The notes under the pieces: model-generated
What the model saw: the letters and a program-made list of their open reading frames with translations, nothing else
Database searches by the model: none
Told to the model about the DNA's origin: nothing
In this document: positions 30,967 through 38,546 of the stretch, one piece after another
How positions within the stretch are numbered: position 1 is the first letter of the stretch
Layout: every line of letters starts with the position of its first letter
Assembly (NCBI RefSeq): GCF_009831215.1
Contig: NZ_WUTW01000003.1
Span: 63,325 to 127,324 of the forward strand
DNA length: 64,000 nt
Direction of reading: 5' to 3'
DNA from: Actinomadura rayongensis
GTDB lineage: Bacteria; Actinomycetota; Actinomycetes; Streptosporangiales; Streptosporangiaceae
Program-made: the position numbers and the translations under genes

Positions 30967-31998
30967 ATGACGAACACACCGGATCGTGCGCGCACGCGCT
31001 TCCCCGGGATCAGCTCCCGCGCCTACGAACACCCTGCGGACCGCTCGGCCCTGGTCGCGCTGCGCTCCCTGACCGGCTTCGACGTCGTGCTGCGGCGGCT
31101 CTCGGGGCTGTTCAACGAGCGGGCGATCCGGCTGACGTTCCTCGCCAGCTCGGTGCGGGCGAGCGAGAACCAGTTCCACAACCTGTACGACATGGTCCGG
31201 GACGCGGCGTACATCCTGGACATGCCCGAGGTCCCGGAGGTGTACGTCGAGCAGAACCCGGCCGCGAACGCCTACGCGATCGGCGCGGACCACCCGTTCA
31301 TCGTGGTCACCACGGGCCTGCTGGACCTGCACGACGACGAGGAGCTGCGGTTCGTCATCGGGCACGAGGTCGGGCACATCCTGTCCGGTCACTCGGTGTA
31401 CCAGACGATGATGATGATCCTGACGCGGCTCGGGTCGCGGCTGGCGTGGCTGCCGCTCGGCAACATCGGGATCGCGGCGATCCTCATGGGCCTGCGCGAG
31501 TGGCACCGCAAGTCCGAGCTGTCGTGCGACCGCGCGGGCCTGCTGACCGGCCAGGACCCGGCGGCGGTGAAGCGCGCGCTGATGAAGATGGCGGGCGGGA
31601 CGCGGCTGGCGGACATGAACACCGACGCGTTCCTGCAGCAGGCCCGCGAGTACGACGAGGCGGGCGACGTCCGGGACGGCATGCTGAAGTTCCTGAACCT
31701 GCTCGGCCAGTCGCACCCGTTCGCGGTCGTCCGGCTCGCCGAGATCGACCGGTGGGCGTCCGACGGCGAGTACGCGCGGATCCTCGCGGGCGAGTACCCG
31801 CGCCGCGCGGACGACGCGAACGCCAAGGTCACCGACGAGGTGAAGAACGCGGCCCGGTCGTACAAGGACTCGTGGGAGCGCAGCGCCGACCCGTTCATCG
31901 GGAAGGTGAAGGACGTCGCGGACGCGGCGGCCGGCGCGGCGGGCGGCCTGTTCGACAAGCTGTCGCGGCGCGGCGGCGACACGGCCTCGCAGAACTGA
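30967..31998 (+). CDS. M48-family zinc metallopeptidase
   Basis: A 343-residue HtpX/Ste24-related protease. The zinc motif HEVGH lies at 133-137, followed by SGHSVYQ and a hydrophobic segment (WLPLGNIGIAAILMGL, about 160-175). The third ligand region is SELSCDRAGLLTG (about 180-193). The C-terminal ~60 residues are Lys/Ala/Asp-rich. Unlike HtpX it has no N-terminal pair of membrane helices, so it is probably soluble or loosely membrane-bound and faces the cytosol. It is a single gene convergent with the metallophosphoesterase. The substrate is unknown; family members degrade damaged membrane proteins. Confidence 0.88.
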   Translation: MTNTPDRARTRFPGISSRAYEHPADRSALVALRSLTGFDVVLRRLSGLFNERAIRLTFLASSVRASENQFHNLYDMVRDAAYILDMPEVPEVYVEQNPAANAYAIGADHPFIVVTTGLLDLHDDEELRFVIGHEVGHILSGHSVYQTMMMILTRLGSRLAWLPLGNIGIAAILMGLREWHRKSELSCDRAGLLTGQDPAAVKRALMKMAGGTRLADMNTDAFLQQAREYDEAGDVRDGMLKFLNLLGQSHPFAVVRLAEIDRWASDGEYARILAGEYPRRADDANAKVTDEVKNAARSYKDSWERSADPFIGKVKDVADAAAGAAGGLFDKLSRRGGDTASQN

Positions 31999-32005
31999 CG
32001 GGCGG

Positions 32006-33727
32006 CTAGAAGGGGGCCGGGACGAGCAGCTCCACGTTCCGGTCCTCGACCCTGCCCCGGCGCGCGGCCGGTGCGTCCTGCCAGTCGTTGCCCGCGACCT
32101 GCCGCGACAGGGACGCCAGGTGCAGCGGGTCGCCGGTGCGTCCGCCGAACAGGTCCGGCGCGGCCGAGTCGAGGACGGTCGCGAAGATCGACAGCGTCCC
32201 GTCCCGGTTGTCGGCGATCTCCACGATCCGGCTCTGCTGCGGGAAGTCGACGTGCGAGGCCGTGTTGACCTCCCAGAACCCGCCGCCGCCCGCTCGCCGG
32301 TGCGCGATGACCTCGTTGCGGTGGGTGTGGCCGTTCACCCACAGGACGACGTTCGGGAACTGCAGCAGCAGCGCCTTCACCTGGTCGCCGAGGATCCGGC
32401 CGCCGCCGAGCGGGTTGTCCAGCGTGGCGATGGTGTGGTGGCTGAACAGCACGAACAGCCTGTCCTTGACGCGATGCCCGACCCGTTTCCCGGAGCCGTC
32501 CAGGTACCGCGAGCTGCCCGCCTTGAGTTGCGCCTCCAGCCAGGCGAACTGCGCGGCGTCCAGCGAGCCCTCGGCGTAACCGTTCGGGTTGACGGTGTCG
32601 AGGACGAGCCCGCGCACAAGACCCCGGTCGAAGGCGTAGTAGGCCGTCCCGTCGCGCAGGTTCGCGGCGGTGAACCCGTGCCCGCGCGGCCCGCCGGACG
32701 TCGTGAAGTGCTCCCGGACGACCTCCGCCCGCGACAGCAGCCGCCGCCGCGCGTCCGGCGTCACCGGGCGCAGCAACCCGCCGAGCGCGGGCAGCGCGGA
32801 AGGATCGGCGTCGGCCAGCGCGCGGGCGAGCCGGGCCGCCCGCTCCCCGCCCGCCGGGGCGTTGATCTTGAACCCGCCCGTGGCGAGCCCGCTGACCAGC
32901 GGGTTCGGCGGCAGGTTCCCCTGGACGAGCCCGTCATGGTTGCCGAACACCGCGAGCCACGGCGAGTCCAGCCCGGTCGCGCGGAACGGACGGCGCGCCG
33001 CGTCCAGCAGCCCGGGCACGCGCGGGAACCCGTGCTCGGCGAGCGCCACGTCCGCGCGGCCACCGGGCGGCGGCCCGTCGGGGTGCCAGAACCGGTCGTC
33101 GTACACGACGCGGTCCATCACGCCCTCGTACCGGGTGAGATCGCCCGAGTCGGGACGGATCGTCCGGCCGTCGAGCAGGTCGATGATCCAGCGCAGCTCG
33201 TTGTACTGGACGTTGTCGGCCGCGTCCCCGGTGTTGATCGTGAACGCGAGCGGCAGCCCGGTCGCCGGGCCGCGCCCGACCCGGTTCAGCGCCCGGACCA
33301 TCGCCTCGGCGACGTGCGTCGTCAGCGTCTCCTGGGGCCGCCACGCGCCCTCGACCGGCAGGACGGACAGCAGGTCCTTGAACCGGTCGGCGAACTCCAC
33401 CCGCGCCGGGGACTGCGCGTCGATGACGTGGACGTCCGTGAGCTGCCCGAACGCCACCAGCCCGGCGCGGCGGGCGGCGCGGTCGCGGGCGGCGGCGCCG
33501 CCGAGGTCCCGGCGGAGCAGGTGCGGCTCACCGGGACCGGCGACGATCCACCGGAACCGGCCGGAGCCGAGCAGCAGCGTGCGGTCGAGGGTCGTCCCGG
33601 CCGCCGGGCCGCGCAGCGCGGCGGACGCGGGACGCGCGGGCAGGACGAGTCCGGTGGACGCGAGGCCCGCGCCGAGCAGGACGCGGCGGCGGCTGATCTG
33701 AGGGCGCACCCCCGGATCAGACCACAC
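32006..33727 (-). CDS. Tat-exported calcineurin-like metallophosphoesterase (PPA1498/TIGR03767-like)
   Basis: A 573-residue secreted phosphoesterase. The N-terminus has a Tat motif SRRRVLLGAG followed by a hydrophobic stretch ending PASA. Metal-binding blocks occur in the expected order: DVHVID (DxH), NTGDAADN (GD), GNHDG (GNHD), FSHHT and GHTHRNE. The family, found in actinobacteria, has no defined substrate. The start is GTG 33727, or GTG 33709 closer to the Tat motif. It sits between proA (divided by ~40 bases) and the convergent M48 gene, in a place where core actinobacterial synteny has been interrupted. Confidence 0.85.
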   Translation of the reverse strand: MWSDPGVRPQISRRRVLLGAGLASTGLVLPARPASAALRGPAAGTTLDRTLLLGSGRFRWIVAGPGEPHLLRRDLGGAAARDRAARRAGLVAFGQLTDVHVIDAQSPARVEFADRFKDLLSVLPVEGAWRPQETLTTHVAEAMVRALNRVGRGPATGLPLAFTINTGDAADNVQYNELRWIIDLLDGRTIRPDSGDLTRYEGVMDRVVYDDRFWHPDGPPPGGRADVALAEHGFPRVPGLLDAARRPFRATGLDSPWLAVFGNHDGLVQGNLPPNPLVSGLATGGFKINAPAGGERAARLARALADADPSALPALGGLLRPVTPDARRRLLSRAEVVREHFTTSGGPRGHGFTAANLRDGTAYYAFDRGLVRGLVLDTVNPNGYAEGSLDAAQFAWLEAQLKAGSSRYLDGSGKRVGHRVKDRLFVLFSHHTIATLDNPLGGGRILGDQVKALLLQFPNVVLWVNGHTHRNEVIAHRRAGGGGFWEVNTASHVDFPQQSRIVEIADNRDGTLSIFATVLDSAAPDLFGGRTGDPLHLASLSRQVAGNDWQDAPAARRGRVEDRNVELLVPAPF

Positions 33728-33766
33728 CCGAACTGTTACAGCAAGACCCGATCTGTCACACGACGG

Positions 33767-35020
33767 CTACCGGACCTGCCCGTCCCCCGTCACGACGTAC
33801 TTGGTGGACGTCAGCTCCGGCAGCCCCATCGGCCCCCGCGCGTGCAGCTTCTGCGTCGAGATGCCGATCTCCGCGCCGAACCCGAACTCCTCGCCGTCGG
33901 TGAACCGGGTCGAGGCGTTGACCATGACGGCCGCCGCGTCCACCCGCGCGGTGAAGCGCCGGGCGGCGGGCTGCGACGTCGTCACGATCGCCTCGGTGTG
34001 GCCCGAGCCGTGCCGGCGGATGTGCGCGACGGCGTCGTCCAGCGAGTCCACGACGCGGGCGGCGATGTCCAGCGACAGGTACTCGGTGTCCCAGTCGTCC
34101 TCGGTGGCCGGGACGACCGCGTCCCCGTACGCCCGCACGCGCTCGTCGCCGTGGACGGTCACGCCCTTCTCCGCCAGCGCCGCGAGCGCCACGGGCAGGA
34201 ACGCGTCGGCGATGTCGGCGTGGACGAGCAGCGTCTCGGCCGCGTTGCACACCGACGGCCGCTGCGTCTTGGCGTTGAGCAGGATCTCCACGGCCGTCGC
34301 GACGTCGGCGGCGGCGTCCACGTACACCGAGCAGTTGCCGACGCCGGTCTCGATCACCGGGACCGTCGACTCCTCCACCACCGAGTTGATCAGCGACGCG
34401 CCGCCGCGCGGGATCAGCACGTCCACCAGGCCGCGCGCCCGCATCAGGTGCTTGACCGACTCGCGGCTCGTACCCGGGACGAGCTGCACCGCGTCCGCCG
34501 GAACCGGCGTCCCCGCCAGCGCCCGCCGCATGACCTCGACCAGCACCGAGTTCGACTCGTAGGCCGACGACGACCCGCGCAGCAGCGCCGCGTTCCCGCT
34601 CTTGAGGCAGAGCGCGGCGGCGTCGACGGTGACGTTCGGACGCCCCTCGTAGATGATCCCGACGACGCCGAGCGGCACCCGGATCTGCCGCAGGTCCAGC
34701 CCGTTCGGCAGCACGCTCCCCCGGACCGTCTCGCCGACCGGGTCGGGCAGCGCCGCGACGGCCCGCACCGCCTCGGCGATCGCCGCGATGCGCTCCGGTG
34801 TGAGGCTCAGCCGGTCGATCATGGACTCGGCGGTGCCCGCCCCGCGCGCCCGCGTGACGTCCACCGCGTTGGCCTTGACGATCTCGGCGGTCGCGGCCTC
34901 CAGGGCGTCGGCGACGGCGAGCAGCGCGGCGTCCTTCACCGCGCGGGTCAGCGGCGCCAGCTCCGCCGCCGCGTCCTTGGCCCGCCGCGCCGCGCGCTCG
35001 AAGTTCTCGCGCTCCGTCAT
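33767..35020 (-). CDS. proA: Gamma-glutamyl phosphate reductase
   Basis: A 417-residue enzyme for the second step of proline synthesis, NADPH-dependent reduction of glutamyl-5-phosphate to the semialdehyde. Visible marks are VPLGVVGIIYEGRPNVTVDAAALCLKSGNA (about 114-143), the catalytic cysteine in SVCNAAETLLVH (about 256-267) and a C-terminal ASTRFTDGEEFGFGAEIGISTQKLHARGPMGL block. Length is normal. It lies 34 bases after proB on the same strand and the two are surely co-transcribed. Confidence 0.96.
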   Translation of the reverse strand: MTERENFERAARRAKDAAAELAPLTRAVKDAALLAVADALEAATAEIVKANAVDVTRARGAGTAESMIDRLSLTPERIAAIAEAVRAVAALPDPVGETVRGSVLPNGLDLRQIRVPLGVVGIIYEGRPNVTVDAAALCLKSGNAALLRGSSSAYESNSVLVEVMRRALAGTPVPADAVQLVPGTSRESVKHLMRARGLVDVLIPRGGASLINSVVEESTVPVIETGVGNCSVYVDAAADVATAVEILLNAKTQRPSVCNAAETLLVHADIADAFLPVALAALAEKGVTVHGDERVRAYGDAVVPATEDDWDTEYLSLDIAARVVDSLDDAVAHIRRHGSGHTEAIVTTSQPAARRFTARVDAAAVMVNASTRFTDGEEFGFGAEIGISTQKLHARGPMGLPELTSTKYVVTGDGQVR

Positions 35021-35054
35021 ACCGGCTCCTTCACGGTCGATCTCGGATAAGGGG

Positions 35055-36170
35055 TCAGCCGTCGGCGAGGACCACCATGCGGTCGCGGTGGATGATCTCG
35101 CGTTCGTACTCCGGGCCCAGCTCCCGGGAGAGCCAGCGGGTGGAACGTCCCATCAGGTCCGGGATCTCCCCCGCGTCGTAGTTCACCAGGCCGCGCGCGA
35201 CGACGCGGCCCGCGTTGTCGCACAGGTCCACCGGGTCGCCCGCGGCGAAGTCGCCCTGGACGCCGGTGACCCCGGCGGGCAGCAGCGACTTGCGGCGGCG
35301 GACGACCGCGTCCACCGCGCCCGCGTCCAGCAGCACCCGCCCGTGCCCCGTCGTCGCGTGCGCCAACCACAGGTGGCGGCCCGACATCAGGCGCGGCGAC
35401 TCGGGGTGGAAGTAGGTGCCGATCGGGTCGCCCGCGAGCGCCCGCGCGGCCGACGCCGCGTCCGTCAGCACGACCGGGACGCCCGCGATCCGCGCCGCCT
35501 CCACCTTCGTGATCATCCCGCCGGTGCCGACGCGGCCGGACGCGCCGAGTTCGACGCCGTCCAGGTCGGCCGGGCCGCGCACCTCGCCGATCCGCCGCGA
35601 CCCGGGCTTGCGGGGGTCGCCGGTGTAGAGCGCGTCCACGTCCGACAGCAGCACGATCGCGTCCGCGCGGGTCAGGTGCGCGACCAGCGCGGCCAGCCGG
35701 TCGTTGTCGCCGAACCGGATCTCGTCGGTCGCGACCGTGTCGTTCTCGTTGACGATCGGGACGATCCCGAGCGCGAGGAGCTGCGCCAGCGTGCGCTGCG
35801 CGTTGCGGTGGTGCGAGCGGCGCATCATGTCGTCGGCGGTCAGCAGCACCTGCCCGACCGTCAGCCCGTGCCGCGCGAACGCCGCCGTGTACTGCGCGAA
35901 CAGCAGGCCCTGCCCGACGCTCGCCGCCGCCTGCTGCGTCGCGAGGTCGCGCGGCCGGTTCGCCAGCCCGAGCGGCCCGAGGCCCGCCGCGATCGCCCCC
36001 GACGACACGAACACGATCTCGGTGCCCGCCGCGCGGCGCGCCGCGAGGACGTCCACCAGCGCGTCGATGCGCGCCACGTCGATCGTCCCGGCGTGGGTCG
36101 TCAGCGACGACGACCCGGCCTTCACGACGAGGCGGCGCGCCTTCTCGATCTCTGCACGACGACTGCTCAC
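35055..36170 (-). CDS. proB: Glutamate 5-kinase with PUA domain
   Basis: A 371-residue glutamate kinase catalysing the first, proline-inhibited step of proline synthesis. The amino-acid-kinase domain (about 1-255) shows VVKAGSSSLT, FVSSGAIAAGLGPLG, NENDTVATDEIRFGDNDRLAALVA and SDVDALYTGDPR. The C-terminal PUA domain (about 280-360) has AGAVDAVVRRRKSLLPAGVTGVQGDF. It follows obgE by 28 bases in the conserved rplU-rpmA-obgE-proB-proA order. Confidence 0.96.
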   Translation of the reverse strand: MSSRRAEIEKARRLVVKAGSSSLTTHAGTIDVARIDALVDVLAARRAAGTEIVFVSSGAIAAGLGPLGLANRPRDLATQQAAASVGQGLLFAQYTAAFARHGLTVGQVLLTADDMMRRSHHRNAQRTLAQLLALGIVPIVNENDTVATDEIRFGDNDRLAALVAHLTRADAIVLLSDVDALYTGDPRKPGSRRIGEVRGPADLDGVELGASGRVGTGGMITKVEAARIAGVPVVLTDAASAARALAGDPIGTYFHPESPRLMSGRHLWLAHATTGHGRVLLDAGAVDAVVRRRKSLLPAGVTGVQGDFAAGDPVDLCDNAGRVVARGLVNYDAGEIPDLMGRSTRWLSRELGPEYEREIIHRDRMVVLADG

Positions 36171-36198
36171 GGTCGTTACCTCGGGGGTTCGGGGGCGG

Positions 36199-37599
36199 TC
36201 AGCGACGTCCGTCCAGTCTCCGGTCCGTGCCGCGCGGGCCGGCCACGCCGTCGCCCGCCGCGATCTCCGGCTCCCAGTCGAAGACGACCGCGTCGTCGGG
36301 GGTGCCGATGAGGACGGTCGCGCCCGCCGCCGCGCCCGCCTCGGCCAGCGCCTCCTCGACGCCGAGCCGGGCCAGCCGGTCGGCGAGGTAGCCGACGGCC
36401 TCGTCGTTGGCGAAGTCGGTCTGGCGCAGCCACCGGACGGGCTTGTCGCCGGTGATGAGGTAGGTGTTGTCGCCCATCTCCTTGACCGCGAAGTCCGTCT
36501 TGCCCTGCACCGGCGTCGGCCGCAGGACGATCCGCGTCGGCTCGGCGGGCGGCAGCGACGCCCGGTACGCCCCGACCATCTCGGCCATCGCGAACGTCAG
36601 CTCGCGCAGGCCCTCGTGGCTCGCCGCCGACACCTCGAACACCGTCAGGCCGCGCTTCTCGAACTCGGGCCGGACCATCTCGGCGATCTCGCGGGCGTCC
36701 GGGACGTCCACCTTGTTCAGCACGACCAGCCGGGGCCGGTCCGACAGCGGACGGTCGCCGAGCGCCCGGTCGTAGGCGCGCAGTTCCTGCTCGATGACCT
36801 CGAAGTCGGCGACGGGGTCGCGGCCCGGCTCGGGGGTCGCGCAGTCCAGGACGTGGACGAGCGTGGACGACCGCTCGATGTGCCGCAGGAATTCGAGGCC
36901 CAGCCCGCGTCCCTCGCTCGCGCCCTCGATCAGGCCCGGCACGTCGGCGACCGTGAACGTCGTGTCGCCCGCGCTCACCACCCCGAGGTTCGGGACGAGC
37001 GTCGTGAACGGATAGTCGGCGATCTTCGGCTTGGCCGCCGACAGCGCCGCGATCAGCGACGACTTGCCCGCGCTCGGGAAGCCGACCAGCGCGACGTCCG
37101 CGACGCTTTTCAGCTCCAGCACGATGTCGCGCTCGTCGCCGGGCTCGCCGAGCAGCGCGAACCCCGGCGCCTTGCGCTTGGCCGACGCCAGCGCCGCGTT
37201 GCCGAGCCCGCCCCGGCCGCCCTCGGCGACGACGTACCGCGTCCCCTCGCCCACCAGGTCGGCGAGGACCTCGCCGTCGGGGGACTTGACGACCGTGCCG
37301 TCCGGGACGGTGAGCACCACGTCGTCGCCGTCGGCGCCGGTCCGGTGCCCGCCCTGCCCCTGCCGCCCGCTCGGGGCGCGGCGGTGCGGACGGCGGTGGT
37401 ACTCCAGCAGGCTCGCCGCGCCGCTGTCCACCTCCAGGATGACGTCCCCGCCCCGGCCGCCGTTGGCGCCGTCCGGGCCGCCGAGCGGCTTGAACTTCTC
37501 GCGGTGGACCGACGCGCAGCCGTTGCCGCCGTTCCCCGCCACGACGTGCAGGACCACGCGGTCCACGAACTGCGCGCCCGACCCGGCACCCGCTGCCAC
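36199..37599 (-). CDS. obgE: Obg family GTPase (ribosome assembly)
   Basis: A 466-residue Obg/CgtA protein that assists 50S subunit assembly. An N-terminal glycine-rich Obg fold (about 1-165; HVVAGNGGNGCASVHREKF, GGPDGANGGRGGDV) is followed by the G domain (P-loop GFPSAGKSSLI, DVPGLIEGASEGRGLGLEFLRH, NKVD) and a C-terminal OCT domain (about 365-440) typical of actinobacteria and firmicutes. The strong hairpin upstream at 37641-37670 separates it from rpmA, so it may have its own promoter or depend on read-through. Confidence 0.96.
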   Translation of the reverse strand: MAAGAGSGAQFVDRVVLHVVAGNGGNGCASVHREKFKPLGGPDGANGGRGGDVILEVDSGAASLLEYHRRPHRRAPSGRQGQGGHRTGADGDDVVLTVPDGTVVKSPDGEVLADLVGEGTRYVVAEGGRGGLGNAALASAKRKAPGFALLGEPGDERDIVLELKSVADVALVGFPSAGKSSLIAALSAAKPKIADYPFTTLVPNLGVVSAGDTTFTVADVPGLIEGASEGRGLGLEFLRHIERSSTLVHVLDCATPEPGRDPVADFEVIEQELRAYDRALGDRPLSDRPRLVVLNKVDVPDAREIAEMVRPEFEKRGLTVFEVSAASHEGLRELTFAMAEMVGAYRASLPPAEPTRIVLRPTPVQGKTDFAVKEMGDNTYLITGDKPVRWLRQTDFANDEAVGYLADRLARLGVEEALAEAGAAAGATVLIGTPDDAVVFDWEPEIAAGDGVAGPRGTDRRLDGRR

Positions 37600-37640
37600 G
37601 GCCCCTCCTCGGCATCGTTTCGCTCCGCCGTCAGACAGAG

Positions 37641-37670
37641 CGAGGGGCGGACCGTACGGTCCGCCCCTCG
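37641..37670 (-). terminator. Perfect 30-base palindrome between rpmA and obgE
   Basis: CGAGGGGCGGACCGT is followed directly by its complement, with AAAAAG on the plus-strand 3' side. On the minus strand the T5 run comes before the hairpin, not after it. It can form a 13-bp stem with a GTAC loop. It probably terminates or reduces transcription between the ribosomal genes and obgE. Confidence 0.65.
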
Positions 37671-37694
37671 AAAAAGCCTTCTCGGCCCGCGGAC

Positions 37695-37949
37695 TTATTC
37701 CGCCGGGACGATGCTCACGGCGTTACGGCCACGGTAGCGCCCGAACTGCACAGCGCCCGCGACCAGCGCGAACAATGTGTCGTCGCCGCCACGGCCCACA
37801 CCCGGTCCGGGGTGGAAGTGGGTGCCGCGCTGCCGGACGATGATCTCGCCGGCGTTGACCACCTGGCCGCCGAAGCGCTTGACACCGAGCCGCTGGGCGT
37901 TGGAGTCACGACCGTTCCGGCTGGACGATGCGCCCTTCTTGTGTGCCAT
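37695..37949 (-). CDS. rpmA: 50S ribosomal protein L27
   Basis: An 84-residue L27 with the standard start MAHKKGASSSRNGRDSNAQ and core GGQVVNAGEIIVRQRGT.FHPG. The start lacks the N-terminal cleavage extension of firmicutes, as expected in actinobacteria. The protein's N-terminus reaches the peptidyl transferase centre. It lies 12 bases after rplU. Confidence 0.98.
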   Translation of the reverse strand: MAHKKGASSSRNGRDSNAQRLGVKRFGGQVVNAGEIIVRQRGTHFHPGPGVGRGGDDTLFALVAGAVQFGRYRGRNAVSIVPAE

Positions 37950-37961
37950 TGCCCCGCTCCC

Positions 37962-38273
37962 TTACTTCCCGGAGATACCGGTGATCTTGATCTCGGTGTA
38001 CGGCTGGCGGTGACCCATCCGCCGCTTGTACCCGGTCTTGTTCCGGTAGTGCATGATGTTGATCTTCGGGCCCTTGACGGCGCCGACGATCTCGGCGGTC
38101 ACCTCGTACCCGGCCAGGTCGGCGGCCTTGCTGACGACGTTGTCGCCGTCGACGACCAGCAGCGCCGGAAGGGTCAGCGAGTCACCCGGCTCGCCGGTCA
38201 GCTTGTCGACGGTGAGAACGTCGCCCTCGGCGACCTTCTCCTGCCTGCCGCCTGCGCGGACAATCGCGTACAC
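37962..38273 (-). CDS. rplU: 50S ribosomal protein L21
   Basis: A 103-residue L21: YAIVRAGGRQEKVAEGDVLTVDKL at the start and KTGYKRRMGHRQPYTEIKITGI at the end, the 23S-rRNA-binding signature. GTG 38273 is chosen because GAGAGG lies 9 bases upstream and homologues begin there; the open frame continues upstream only through leader sequence. It is the first gene of rplU-rpmA. The message has a long structured leader of about 210 bases. Confidence 0.97.
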   Translation of the reverse strand: MYAIVRAGGRQEKVAEGDVLTVDKLTGEPGDSLTLPALLVVDGDNVVSKAADLAGYEVTAEIVGAVKGPKINIMHYRNKTGYKRRMGHRQPYTEIKITGISGK

Positions 38274-38498
38274 CGCGGAAACCTCTCGTCTGCGCGCGCT
38301 TCCGGACTGAACCGGTCCCACGCGTGGTCGAAACCAGCCCTCGGACGAGGACCTACCCCCGGATCGCGCCGAGGGCGGCACACCGGTGGAGGAATCCACC
38401 GGCGCTCTGTGCAGGACCCGCCGCGGCGGCGGCGGGGACGCGCCCGGAGATTCCGGGCGGTCGCAGGCGCGCCGACGGCGCGCCGACATTTGAGAATA
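38274..38498 (-). promoter_or_regulatory. rplU promoter and long structured 5' leader
   Basis: TATTCT (38493-38498, minus strand) is a good -10 with no clear -35. Transcription from about 38486 would give a leader near 213 nt. It contains a perfect 8-bp hairpin CCGGTGGA/TCCACCGG with a four-base loop (38383-38402) and a CCCGGA/TCCGGG hairpin further upstream. L21-binding control of such a leader is possible but inferred. Confidence 0.5.
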
Positions 38499-38505
38499 CC
38501 GGATC

Positions 38506-38540
38506 GCGGGGCCCGAACGCGAACCGCGTCCGGGCCCCGC
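38506..38540 (-). terminator. Terminator of the RNase E/G gene
   Basis: A 10-bp perfect stem, GCGGGGCCCG/CGGGCCCCGC, with a 15-base loop that can pair internally, starts 7 bases after the RNase stop. It immediately precedes the rplU -10. Confidence 0.75.
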
Positions 38541-38546
38541 GGACGG

